DNA of 42,458 bases from Hydrogenophaga sp. (GTDB lineage: Bacteria; Pseudomonadota; Gammaproteobacteria; Burkholderiales; Burkholderiaceae_C). A program made the translations under genes and the position numbers. Position 1 is the stretch's first letter, and each line of letters begins with the position of its first letter. Shown here piece after piece: positions 1-9,343 of this stretch. The DNA is taken from the NCBI GenBank assembly GCA_030682835.1, contig JAUXNG010000076.1, positions 1-42,458 on the forward strand, read 5' to 3'. A model generated the notes under the pieces. The model worked only from the letters and a program-made list of their open reading frames with translations, was not told the origin of the DNA and searched no databases.

Positions 1-1103
<1,103 letters not shown>

Positions 1104-1119
1104 ACGTTCCGGGACACGC

Positions 1120-2007
1120 ATGACACAGCGCAAAGGCATCATCCTGGCCGGCGGTTCCGGCACGCGCCTGCACCCCGCAACGCTCGCCATCAGCAAACAG
1201 CTGCTGCCGGTGTACGACAAACCGATGATCTATTACCCGCTGAGCACCCTCATGCTCGCGGGCATCCGCGAAGTGCTGATCATCAGCACGCCGCAAGACA
1301 CGCCGCGCTTCCAGCAGCTGCTGGGTGACGGCAGCGCTTGGGGCATGAACCTGCAATACGCCGTGCAGCCCAGCCCCGATGGCCTGGCGCAGGCCTTCAT
1401 CATTGGCGAGCAGTTCATCGGACATGCCCCCAGCGCGCTGGTGCTGGGCGACAACATTTACTACGGCCACGACTTCACCACCCTGCTGGGCGACGCCAAC
1501 GCGCAAACCAGCGGTGCCACCGTGTTCGCCTACCACGTGCAAGACCCCGAGCGATACGGCGTGGTGGCCTTCGACAAGGCTGGGAAAGCCAGCAGCATCG
1601 AAGAGAAGCCCGCCTCGCCGAAGAGCAACTACGCCGTCACCGGACTCTACTTTTATGACCAGCAGGTGGTCGACATTGCCAAGGCCGTGAAACGCAGCGC
1701 CCGAGGCGAACTTGAGATCACCGCGGTGAACCTGGCCTACCTGGACGCCAACCAGCTCAACGTGCAGATCATGAAGCGCGGTTACGCGTGGCTGGACACC
1801 GGCACCCACGAAAGCCTGCTGGAAGCCAGCCAGTTCATCGCCACACTGGAGCATCGCCAAGGCCTGAAGATCGCCTGCCCCGAAGAAATCGCATGGCGTG
1901 CCGGCTGGATTGCCGACGGAGCCCTGGAAGCGCTGGCCCAGCCCCTTATGAAGAACGGCTACGGCCAGTACCTCAAACGCATACTGAACGAGAAGGTGTT
2001 TTCGTGA
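1120..2007 (+). CDS. rfbA: glucose-1-phosphate thymidylyltransferase
   Basis: RmlA/RfbA couples dTTP and glucose-1-phosphate to give dTDP-glucose, the first committed step of the dTDP-L-rhamnose pathway. The 295-residue product has the nucleotidyltransferase signature GGSGTRLHP at residues 11-19, [15 protein letters not shown] just after it, an IEEKP motif in the middle, and the [15 protein letters not shown] segment in the C-terminal half. All are hallmarks of the RmlA family, and the length is the usual one. It starts 16 bases after rmlD and its stop overlaps the rmlC start. Family members are feedback-inhibited by dTDP-rhamnose; nothing in the DNA adds to that. Confidence 0.96.
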   Translation: MTQRKGIILAGGSGTRLHPATLAISKQLLPVYDKPMIYYPLSTLMLAGIREVLIISTPQDTPRFQQLLGDGSAWGMNLQYAVQPSPDGLAQAFIIGEQFIGHAPSALVLGDNIYYGHDFTTLLGDANAQTSGATVFAYHVQDPERYGVVAFDKAGKASSIEEKPASPKSNYAVTGLYFYDQQVVDIAKAVKRSARGELEITAVNLAYLDANQLNVQIMKRGYAWLDTGTHESLLEASQFIATLEHRQGLKIACPEEIAWRAGWIADGALEALAQPLMKNGYGQYLKRILNEKVFS

Positions 2008-2552
2008 AGGTCACGCCCACCGCCATCCCCGGGGTGCTGGTCCTCGAACCCAGGGTGTTCCGGGATACGCGCGGCTTCTTTTTCGAGAGCTTCAACCAGA
2101 AGGCTTTCGAGGAGGCCACTGGCTTGCACGAAACCTTCGTGCAAGACAACCACAGCCGCAGCGCCCACGGCGTGTTGCGTGGCCTGCACTACCAGTTGCA
2201 GCAACCGCAAGGCAAGCTGGTGCGTGTGGTGCGTGGTGCCGTGTTCGATGTGGCAGTGGACATCCGCAAAAGCTCCCCGACGTTCGGGCGCTGGGTTGGC
2301 GTGGAGTTGAGCGAAGACAACCACAAACAGCTCTGGGTCCCGGCGGGGTTTGCGCACGGCTTTCTGGTGCTCAGCGAATCGGCAGACTTCCTCTACAAGA
2401 CCACGGACTACTACGCCCCAGCGCATGAGCGTTGCATTGCCTGGAACGATCCCAGCTTGGGCATTGAGTGGCCCACACTGGGAAACGAGCCGCGACTCTC
2501 TGCCAAGGACCAGGCGGGGCTCAGCTTGGTGAATGCCGAGTGTTTTTCGTGA
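2004..2552 (+). CDS. rfbC: dTDP-4-dehydrorhamnose 3,5-epimerase
   Basis: RmlC epimerises dTDP-4-keto-6-deoxyglucose at C3 and C5, the third step of dTDP-rhamnose synthesis. The 182-residue protein is a cupin with the family motifs TRGFFFESF (residues 22-30), QDNHSRS, RGLHYQ with the catalytic histidine H62, the VPAGFAHGF segment, and the tyrosine of FLYKTTDYY (Y131). Start choice: a GTG at 2004 overlaps the rmlA stop as GTGA and gives the normal family length; the same frame is open further upstream only as an overlap with rmlA. It closes the rml group and is followed by a 229-base spacer before the exporter genes. Confidence 0.95.
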   Translation: MKVTPTAIPGVLVLEPRVFRDTRGFFFESFNQKAFEEATGLHETFVQDNHSRSAHGVLRGLHYQLQQPQGKLVRVVRGAVFDVAVDIRKSSPTFGRWVGVELSEDNHKQLWVPAGFAHGFLVLSESADFLYKTTDYYAPAHERCIAWNDPSLGIEWPTLGNEPRLSAKDQAGLSLVNAECFS

Positions 2553-2781
2553 TTTCGCAGGTACTACGCGACGGCTTTTAGCACAAGTGGATTGCAAACA
2601 AATGCAAGCGTTTAGACCGGCGCGTAATCGCTGGTGAAGCGCACAAAAACTTCGATCGGCGCACCTATGATGAACTGATGAGCCGCCATGGCAAGTGCCA
2701 TGCGTCGCTCCATCTGCTGAAGCACCCGCCCTTTCGGGGTGTGCGGCGATGCCTCCGCTCCGTTCATTCACTTCCCGCGCA
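2553..2781. other. spacer between rmlC and the ABC exporter
   Basis: About 230 bases without a convincing gene. The first 90 bases are richer in A and T than the flanks and hold an inverted repeat TTGCA-N6-TGCAA at 2592-2607, a possible operator. A TATGAT hexamer lies near 2666-2671, but no good -35 stands at the right distance. A short GC hairpin (CACCC with GGGTG) lies around 2725-2745. The wzm frame is open from 2695, so part of this stretch could be coding if an upstream start is used. It is a plausible promoter region for the export genes, but nothing here is decisive. Confidence 0.3.
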
Positions 2782-3600
2782 ATGCGACATTTTTCTGCGA
2801 AACCGCAAGAAATGGTGGCCAGCGCCTGGCGCCACCGTTCGCTCATCAAAACCCTCACAAAACGAGAAGTGCTGGGGCGTTACCGCGGGTCAGTCTTGGG
2901 CATGGCCTGGTCGTTGCTCACGCCGCTATTGATGCTTGCGGTCTATACATTTGTCTTCAGCGTCGTGTTCAAAGCACGCTGGAGTGCGGGCAGCGATTCG
3001 AAGACCGAGTTCGCCCTGATTCTATTTGCCGGGCTGCTGGTCTTCAATCTGTTCGCCGAGTGTGTGACCCGCGCCCCAGGGTTGATTCTCGCCAACTCGA
3101 ACTACGTGAAGAAGGTAGTTTTTCCTCTGGAAATTCTTCCCTGGGTGGTGCTGGGCAGTGCATTGTTTCATTTCGGCATTAGCCTCTTGGTCTGGCTGAC
3201 CGCCTATCTGGTGCTGGTGGGTACGCCGCACTGGACGCTGGTATTGATTCCGCTCATCCTGGCGCCGTTTGCCCTGTTCGTGCTGGGTATGAGCTGGCTG
3301 CTGGCTTCGCTGGGGGTTTACCTGCGTGACGTCGGCCAGTTCATCGGCATCTTCGTTCAGATGCTGGTTTTCATGACGCCCATCTTCTACCCTGCATCTG
3401 CCTTACCCGAATCCTTTCAAAGGGTTCTTTTCCTCAACCCGCTCACACCCCCCGTGGAGATGATGCGTGGGGTCATGTACTGGGGGGAGGTACCTGACGT
3501 GCTGGTGTGGGTATGGGGATCCCTGGCGTCTGCTGCGACGGCAGCCCTGGGCTTTGTCTGGTTTCAGAAAACACGCAGAGGATTTGCGGATGTCATCTGA
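2782..3600 (+). CDS. wzm: polysaccharide ABC exporter, permease subunit (Wzm type)
   Basis: This is the membrane subunit of an ABC-2 type exporter that moves undecaprenyl-PP-linked polysaccharide across the inner membrane. About 272 residues with six likely membrane helices. The family opening REVLGRYRGSVLGMAWSLL is followed by helix VYTFVFSVVFKARW; NYVKKVVFPLEILP and the late FMTPIFYP segment are also characteristic. The start is uncertain. The frame is open back to 2695, but the first 29 residues have no family character. ATG 2782 leaves about ten residues before the conserved W-R-H-R block, which is usual; ATG 2812 is the alternative. No start has a strong ribosome-binding site. The gene overlaps wzt by 11 bases. 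Confidence 0.9.
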   Translation: MRHFSAKPQEMVASAWRHRSLIKTLTKREVLGRYRGSVLGMAWSLLTPLLMLAVYTFVFSVVFKARWSAGSDSKTEFALILFAGLLVFNLFAECVTRAPGLILANSNYVKKVVFPLEILPWVVLGSALFHFGISLLVWLTAYLVLVGTPHWTLVLIPLILAPFALFVLGMSWLLASLGVYLRDVGQFIGIFVQMLVFMTPIFYPASALPESFQRVLFLNPLTPPVEMMRGVMYWGEVPDVLVWVWGSLASAATAALGFVWFQKTRRGFADVI

Positions 3601-4897
3601 GATTGCCATCAGTGTGAAAGACCTGAGCAAGTGCTATCACATCTACGAGCAGCCTCGCGATCGTTTGAAACAAATGATCCTTCCCAGAATGCATCGATCC
3701 GCGGGGCGTCAGCCGCAGACGTATTACAAGGAGTTCTGGGCGCTCCACAGCCTGTCACTGGATATCAGGCGCGGCGAGGCGGTCGGCATCGTCGGACGCA
3801 ATGGCGGCGGCAAATCCACCTTGCTGCAACTGATCTGCGGGACCCTGGAACCCACCACCGGCAGCGTTGCGGTCAATGGTCGAATTGCCGCGCTGCTGGA
3901 ACTGGGCGCGGGCTTCAACCCTGAGTTCACGGGACGTGAAAACATCCACCTGAACGGATCGATTCTAGGACTGACGGCCAATGACCTGAAGGAGTCCTTC
4001 GACTCAATCGTCGCCTTTGCCGACATCGGTGACCATCTGGAGCAACCGGTCAAGACTTATTCCAGTGGCATGTTTGTGCGTCTGGCGTTTGCCGTTCAGG
4101 CACACATCAAACCAGACATCCTGATCATCGACGAGGCATTGTCGGTGGGCGACCAGTTCTTCCAGGCGAAGTGTTATGCGGCCATTCGCAAAATGATGCA
4201 CGAGGGCACCACGGTCCTGTTCGTTTCACATTCGGCGTCGACCGTCAAGGCGCTGTGTCCGCGCGCCGTGCTACTTGACCGAGGGCATCTGTTGATGGAC
4301 GGCCCCGCCAGCCAGGTGCTCGACCGTTATTTCATTCTGGGCGCGGCCACAGAGGGCTGCACAGCACGTCCTGAGAGCGCTCCAGTCCTTGCCCAGAAGC
4401 CAGAGACCAGCGCCCCGTTGCTCTCTCTTCTGCAACCGCCGTTTGCCCGGCGCGTATCGCACCGTGTGGGCACTGGGCAGGCCCGGTTTGTCGAATGCGT
4501 GATCGTCGGCAATGGTCTTGAGACCACGGAGGTGCAGACGGGGAGCGCCATCAGCATCCAAGCTGCGCTGGAGGTGCAGAGGGATTGTCCTTTCGAGGGC
4601 GAGGTCGGGCTGGTCGTGTCCACCATCGAAGGCGTGGAGCTCTTCGCCATCAACTCCTTCTTCAACGGACAACGCATCCCCCCTCTGAAGGCCGGTGAGC
4701 GGCATCAGCTGCGGTTTGAGTTTGTCTGTCCCCTCTCCACCGGCGCGCGCTACCGGGTAGACCTGGGCTACCGCATGCCCATACAGGGCGAGTATGTCGA
4801 CAAGGTGTTTGCGGCTGCCGGCTTCAACGTGATGAACCAGGGCGACCGCATCGTTCCCCTGCTTTTCGATGTGCCTGGCAAGGTGGTGCTGGCCTGA
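3590..4897 (+). CDS. wzt: polysaccharide ABC exporter ATPase with C-terminal carbohydrate-recognition-like domain (Wzt type)
   Basis: The 435-residue protein is the ATPase partner of Wzm. The nucleotide-binding domain fills roughly residues 1-245: Walker A GRNGGGKST (K75), signature YSSGM at 157-161 and Walker B ILIIDE (D181, E182). After a linker, residues about 280-435 form a second domain resembling the Wzt_C beta-sandwich, with FVECVIVGNG, a VGLVVSTIEG strand and late LGYRMPIQGEYVDKV. In E. coli O8/O9a this domain binds the modified non-reducing end of the O-chain, so only capped chains are exported; short Wzt proteins lack it. Its presence here, with a methyltransferase and kinase-like gene next door, argues for the same logic. 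The ATG at 3590 lies inside the end of wzm. Confidence 0.92.
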   Translation: MSSEIAISVKDLSKCYHIYEQPRDRLKQMILPRMHRSAGRQPQTYYKEFWALHSLSLDIRRGEAVGIVGRNGGGKSTLLQLICGTLEPTTGSVAVNGRIAALLELGAGFNPEFTGRENIHLNGSILGLTANDLKESFDSIVAFADIGDHLEQPVKTYSSGMFVRLAFAVQAHIKPDILIIDEALSVGDQFFQAKCYAAIRKMMHEGTTVLFVSHSASTVKALCPRAVLLDRGHLLMDGPASQVLDRYFILGAATEGCTARPESAPVLAQKPETSAPLLSLLQPPFARRVSHRVGTGQARFVECVIVGNGLETTEVQTGSAISIQAALEVQRDCPFEGEVGLVVSTIEGVELFAINSFFNGQRIPPLKAGERHQLRFEFVCPLSTGARYRVDLGYRMPIQGEYVDKVFAAAGFNVMNQGDRIVPLLFDVPGKVVLA

Positions 4898-4939
4898 GAA
4901 CCAAGAACCAAGAACCAAGAACCAAGAACCGAGAACCGA
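4898..4939 (+). repeat. six tandem heptamers (GAACCAA x4, GAACCGA x2)
   Basis: Directly after the wzt stop (4895-4897) the heptamer GAACCAA occurs four times (4898-4925), followed by two copies of GAACCGA (4926-4939). The array ends two bases before the methyltransferase ATG at 4942. The last GA plus the following GG form the only ribosome-binding-site-like sequence (GAGG). It is an exact simple-sequence repeat filling the whole gene gap, so slippage would change the spacing between wzt and the methyltransferase. Confidence 0.95.
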
Positions 4940-4941
4940 GG

Positions 4942-5610
4942 ATGAAAACTTACCTCCCCGAACTTGACCTGAGTCCTCTGATGTCGGCACTGGAATCGGG
5001 CTGCTGGTCGGCCCTCGACCAGCAGCTGGCGGATCAGGACTACGAACGGCTGGGACTGGAGCGGATACTCGCCGTGGCAGCCGACCTATATGTCTGCCAC
5101 GGCACTCTGGACGGCCTGCGCGTACTTGACGTAGGCTGCAATAACGGCCTGTTTGGCAAGACCCTGGCAGCCCTGGGCTGCCGTGTGGTGGGCATCGATA
5201 ACGGTGATGTGGATGGACAGGGCCTTTACGAGGCGCTGCCTGTCGGCGAGCGCGCCGCCCGGCTGGAACTGCACCGCATCGATCTGCTGGACTTCCTGGA
5301 CCGCGACACCCGACCCTGGGATTGTGTGTTGCTGTTCAGCGTGGCCCACCACTGGGAAACGGGCTACGCCATGTCGGGTACGCGCCGCTACACCGATGCC
5401 GATCTGCAGCGCATCTTCGCCACCCTGATCCGCCGCACCCGGCGCAGCATTTACTACGAGTGCCCTGTGGACGAACCCGGTTTCGAACCTGGCTACGGGC
5501 TTCATTTTCTGATGCGGCACCTGCCTGTTCTGCCCGCGATGCGCCTACTGGGTCCGACGATCGGCCCCAACGGTTACCTGAGAGAACTGTGGTCCCTTGA
5601 CCTGGAGTGA
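4942..5610 (+). CDS. class I SAM-dependent methyltransferase, polysaccharide locus
   Basis: This 222-residue protein has the SAM-binding glycine motif LDVGCNNG at residues 62-69, an acidic motif II VVGIDNGD and a CVLLFSVAHHW motif-IV/post-IV segment, so a Rossmann-type class I methyltransferase is secure. The substrate cannot be read from sequence. It sits between wzt and a kinase-like/glycosyltransferase fusion, in the position the N-terminal methyltransferase of WbdD would take if that protein were split. I infer it methylates the glycan end or a phosphate on it to stop elongation; methylation of an internal sugar is the main alternative. It is preceded by the heptamer array and followed after four bases by the next gene. 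Confidence 0.85.
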   Translation: MKTYLPELDLSPLMSALESGCWSALDQQLADQDYERLGLERILAVAADLYVCHGTLDGLRVLDVGCNNGLFGKTLAALGCRVVGIDNGDVDGQGLYEALPVGERAARLELHRIDLLDFLDRDTRPWDCVLLFSVAHHWETGYAMSGTRRYTDADLQRIFATLIRRTRRSIYYECPVDEPGFEPGYGLHFLMRHLPVLPAMRLLGPTIGPNGYLRELWSLDLE

Positions 5611-5614
5611 ATGC

Positions 5615-8600
5615 ATGCCCATCCAACCCGTCGCCCACGCACTGGCCGAGGCTTCGGCCCATCTCTCGCCCGCAGACGTGGCGATTCATCTGTGTACCGA
5701 AGGCTGTCTGCTGGCGACTGTTGACGACACATCTCAGCTCGTTCGCACGGGGCAAAGCACGCAGACCGCAATGACGGCCCTCGTGGGCCACGACCGCTTG
5801 CTGGTACCGCTGGCCGGCGCCGTGCGTCCAGACACGCATGTGCTCGGCTCACAACACAACGCCATGAACCCGCAGGCTCGCTGGACGAAGCTGCTGGGCC
5901 TGCAGCACGCGGCCCTGATGCCGGTGCACGACGTGTGCGGGTGCACGGCAGAGGTGGGCATCATGCGCGGCCAGCCGTTCGACGATGCAGCCACGACACC
6001 TGTCTGGAAGAAGGTGCGGGCCCTGCTTGAAGAACCCTCAGAAGGTGTCATGCAGTCGCCGGTCGACTTCTCCACCTGGCTGGGCTGGATGGCTTGTCTG
6101 GCAGATGGGTTGTCGCACCTTGAATCGCTGGGACTTGCACATGGCGATCCCTACCCCTTCAATGCCGTGCATGACCGGGAAACTGCTAGCTGGGTCGATT
6201 TCGGCCACCTCACCGACGACCCGGCACAGGTCAATAAGGATGCGTGGGCATTCGTCCTGTTCACGGTGATGCACACCCATCGCCAGACTCCCGCGTTCAG
6301 TCCCCGGATGCTAGAGGCGTTGGCGCACGCCCTCGTCGCGCCGCGTGGCGCCCCCGGTCTGTTCAGCCGCATCGGCTCGGTGCTGAGGGGGCAGTACGAC
6401 GATCTGGCGCCCCGGGATGACCGCCGGATTCCCGTGCTGTACTTCGCCCGTGCTTTGTCGACCCAGACATCCCCCGGTCTGGTGCACCCGGACATCACCG
6501 ACCTGCTGGTCAAGGCGTCAGCCCAGTATTTCACCGATGTGGTGCATCACATCGACAGGGGTGCCCATTACTTCAAGGCTTTTCATGTCGAAGCCCAGCG
6601 GCACCGCCTGCTGGAACGCGAGGCGCTGCGCCTGACCGTGCCTAAGGCCCGGCACGAAAGCCTGTTGTCGGACCTCAACGGGCAGATAGCCGAGCTGAAG
6701 CTGCTTACCACGCAGCGGGACGAGCAGATTGCACTGCTGACCGATGCCGTGGCTCAGAGAAACGACCAGATTGCCCAGCTCAACCGCGCCACGGCGGAGT
6801 TGGAAGGCTCCCTTGCGCAGATCCTCCACAGCCATTCCTGGCGCATCACTCAGCCAGCCCGCCTGCTGTCGAGCGCTGTGCGGGGCCGGGTGGGCGAGGT
6901 GGATAAGGCACGCGTCCGGCGGCTGCTGAGGGACCAGTTTCGTCGCCTTCCGCTGCCATTCAAGGCAAAGAACTTCCTGCGGACCGCGTTTTTCAGACTG
7001 ACCGGCTGGTCAACCCACACCCCTGTGACCGACGGCCTCTCGGCCACCGACATGGGGGCCGGCTTTCGGGGCACGCACCTCACACCGCCGTTGGCAGATC
7101 CCATGGAGCGCACGAGTGCGAGCAAACTCGCCATGGACACCACGGACCCTGCCCGACTGCACCCCTACTTTGGCGTTCGCAGGCCGCACGGCCAGCGCCG
7201 CGCGGCGATCCTCACCAACCAGCTGCTGGACTGGCACGACGGGCGACCCCGCTTCGGCGGGGGTGAGCGTTATGCGCTGGAGTTGGCACGTCTGTTGCGC
7301 GAGCTTGGCATCGAAACCACTTTTTTCCAGCCCAGCGCCCGCCCCGGCGGCACCGGAACCTACTTTTCGTTTGAGGTCCGCCTACTGGCAGCGGGTGAGG
7401 CGGTGGGCGAGTTTCACCACGAAGCCTGTTCGCGCTTCACCGAACTGGCGGCTGACTTTGACCATGTCTACTACCACCTGCCGGAATATGCGTCAGGATC
7501 GGTGCGGGAAGACGGCCTGATGACCTGCCACGGCATCTGGTTCGACCACCACAACTACCCGGACGCCATCTTCCGCACACCTGCCTGGTTCGAACAACTC
7601 CACCGCGCGTTTCGAAACCCCGCTGGCGTGGTCAGCGTCGATACCAACTCGATCGGTGTGATCCGCAGCCTTTGGCCCGAGCTGGCACAGAAGATGCGTT
7701 TCATTCCGAACTTCTACGACGCCAGCGCCTACCGCCCAGACCCCGCCCAGCGGCATCCGCAGCGACTCACCGTTCTGTTTCCCCGCCGCAGCCAGATCAA
7801 CCGCGGCTCACGAATCTTTGGCGACATCGTCAGCCGCATTCCGCATGAGGTCGACATCGTGTGGCTGGGCGAGGGCGACCCGCTGGACACGCAGATCGTC
7901 AAGGAAGTTTGCGCCCGCGACCCGCGCGCGAGCTTCCACGTCGCCGACTTCGATCAGATGCCCGCCTGGTACCAGAAAGCCGACATCGCGGTGATTCCCA
8001 CCTTGGCGTGCGAAGGCACCAGCCTGTCCTGCGTGGAGGCGCTGGCCAGCGGCTGTGCGGTGGTGGCGACCAATGTGGGCGGTCTTCCCGATCTGGTCTA
8101 CGACGGCATCAACGGTCTGCTGGTCGAGCCCGAAGCCAGCAGCCTGGCCAACGCCATCAACCGACTCATCGAAGACCACGAGCTGCGCCTGCGCCTGCAG
8201 CGCAACGGTGCCGAGACCGCCGGGAACTTCGAACTGCAGATGTGGCGGGCGCGCTGGGTAGAACTCTTGCGCGGCTACGGCTGGATTCCCGATGAGGCCT
8301 GCACCGCGTGGTTTGAGCAGAACCATTCCGCAGCGCTTGTCACCCATCCGACGAAGACCGAGAAATGGGTCATCCTGACTCGCAATGCCATCCATGGCGG
8401 CGTCGAGAGCCTGATCCGCGAAGAAGCCCGGCAATTGAACGCCCCGGTCATCGTCTGCGGCGGGCACGATCAGCGGAATACGTGCCCGTTCGACTATTCG
8501 CGCGCCGACAACGCCCGCGCGCTGGAGAAAGCCATTGCCCCCTTCGATGTGGTGCTCTACCACTGGCTGCCCGACTGGGCGCTGGAGGTCATCCACCGAT

Positions 8601-9322
8601 CGAAGAAGAGTGCCATTGAATTCGTTCATCGTACCGACACCAGCGACAGCGACAAACGTGTTCCTACGGCGCTGGTCACACACTCGGCCTTTCTGGCGCG
8701 GTTCATCCACAAGACTTACGACAGACGTTGCCGGGTGGTCGATCATCCGATCGCGCTTGACCACTTCCAGCCCCGGCCGGAACTCGGACCCTGCATCGGC
8801 GCAATCACCAGCTATTACGACACCAAGGGCCTGGATCTGTTCCTGCGAGCCTGGGCGCTGCTGAAGCACGAATTTGCGGAGATTCCCGTACGCTTCTACG
8901 GGGCCGGGGACGACCTTCACCGGTTCGTGAAACTGGCACGCGAACTCGGCGTCGAAGCGGAGTTCCGCGAACCCACAGCCGAACCCTGGCAGGCGATGCA
9001 GGAGTTCCGGTGCTTTGTCGTGCCCTCACGCATCGAAGGGCTGCCGGTGGCCATCCTGGAAGCCTTGGCCATGAATCTCCCGGTGGTAGCCAGCGCGCTC
9101 CCGGGAATGCAGGAGTTCAATGCGCTTGGCGTCCAGCGCGGGTACGAGGCTTATGTGAACCTTGCCAAACCCGAAGACCCGCAGGATCTGGCGCGCGTGA
9201 TCCGAGCCGTTCTCTTGAACGGTGAACGCAAGGATTCCAGCCGATACATCCGGGCCTATCACAGCCCCGAGAAGCACTGCGCCGACCTGGTGAACGTGCT
9301 GCGTGAAGTGCGCCGCCACTGA
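5615..9322 (+). CDS. kinase-like / coiled-coil / double GT4 glycosyltransferase fusion
   Basis: A 1235-residue protein. Residues about 1-300 look like a small protein-kinase fold: catalytic loop HGDPYPFN (H176, D178, N183), DFG at 195-197 and a following D-x-W. A heptad-rich coiled coil covers about 330-408 and ends in the SHSWRIT motif often seen beside glycosyltransferases. Two GT-B group-1 domains follow at about 525-880 (E-x7-E at E800/E808) and 915-1225 (E1141/E1149). In E. coli O9a, WbdD is methyltransferase-kinase-coiled coil and WbdA is a double GT4 polymerase; this protein reads like the two joined, with the methyltransferase as the preceding gene. ATG 5615 is preferred because GGAG lies seven bases upstream; a TTG at 5597 would overlap the methyltransferase. 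No clear beta-3 lysine is visible in the kinase N-lobe, so kinase activity is unproven. Confidence 0.88.
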   Translation: MPIQPVAHALAEASAHLSPADVAIHLCTEGCLLATVDDTSQLVRTGQSTQTAMTALVGHDRLLVPLAGAVRPDTHVLGSQHNAMNPQARWTKLLGLQHAALMPVHDVCGCTAEVGIMRGQPFDDAATTPVWKKVRALLEEPSEGVMQSPVDFSTWLGWMACLADGLSHLESLGLAHGDPYPFNAVHDRETASWVDFGHLTDDPAQVNKDAWAFVLFTVMHTHRQTPAFSPRMLEALAHALVAPRGAPGLFSRIGSVLRGQYDDLAPRDDRRIPVLYFARALSTQTSPGLVHPDITDLLVKASAQYFTDVVHHIDRGAHYFKAFHVEAQRHRLLEREALRLTVPKARHESLLSDLNGQIAELKLLTTQRDEQIALLTDAVAQRNDQIAQLNRATAELEGSLAQILHSHSWRITQPARLLSSAVRGRVGEVDKARVRRLLRDQFRRLPLPFKAKNFLRTAFFRLTGWSTHTPVTDGLSATDMGAGFRGTHLTPPLADPMERTSASKLAMDTTDPARLHPYFGVRRPHGQRRAAILTNQLLDWHDGRPRFGGGERYALELARLLRELGIETTFFQPSARPGGTGTYFSFEVRLLAAGEAVGEFHHEACSRFTELAADFDHVYYHLPEYASGSVREDGLMTCHGIWFDHHNYPDAIFRTPAWFEQLHRAFRNPAGVVSVDTNSIGVIRSLWPELAQKMRFIPNFYDASAYRPDPAQRHPQRLTVLFPRRSQINRGSRIFGDIVSRIPHEVDIVWLGEGDPLDTQIVKEVCARDPRASFHVADFDQMPAWYQKADIAVIPTLACEGTSLSCVEALASGCAVVATNVGGLPDLVYDGINGLLVEPEASSLANAINRLIEDHELRLRLQRNGAETAGNFELQMWRARWVELLRGYGWIPDEACTAWFEQNHSAALVTHPTKTEKWVILTRNAIHGGVESLIREEARQLNAPVIVCGGHDQRNTCPFDYSRADNARALEKAIAPFDVVLYHWLPDWALEVIHRSKKSAIEFVHRTDTSDSDKRVPTALVTHSAFLARFIHKTYDRRCRVVDHPIALDHFQPRPELGPCIGAITSYYDTKGLDLFLRAWALLKHEFAEIPVRFYGAGDDLHRFVKLARELGVEAEFREPTAEPWQAMQEFRCFVVPSRIEGLPVAILEALAMNLPVVASALPGMQEFNALGVQRGYEAYVNLAKPEDPQDLARVIRAVLLNGERKDSSRYIRAYHSPEKHCADLVNVLREVRRH

Positions 9323-9343
9323 AGACCCCGGCCTACGTTCGTT

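Noticed and set aside
4898..4939. CRISPR-like array
   Set aside because: Units are only 7 bases with no spacers; it is a simple tandem repeat.
8365..8920. Separate overlapping frames within the glycosyltransferase fusion gene, which would suggest two genes
   Set aside because: The main frame is uninterrupted from 5615 to 9322 with motifs throughout; the others are out-of-frame shadows.
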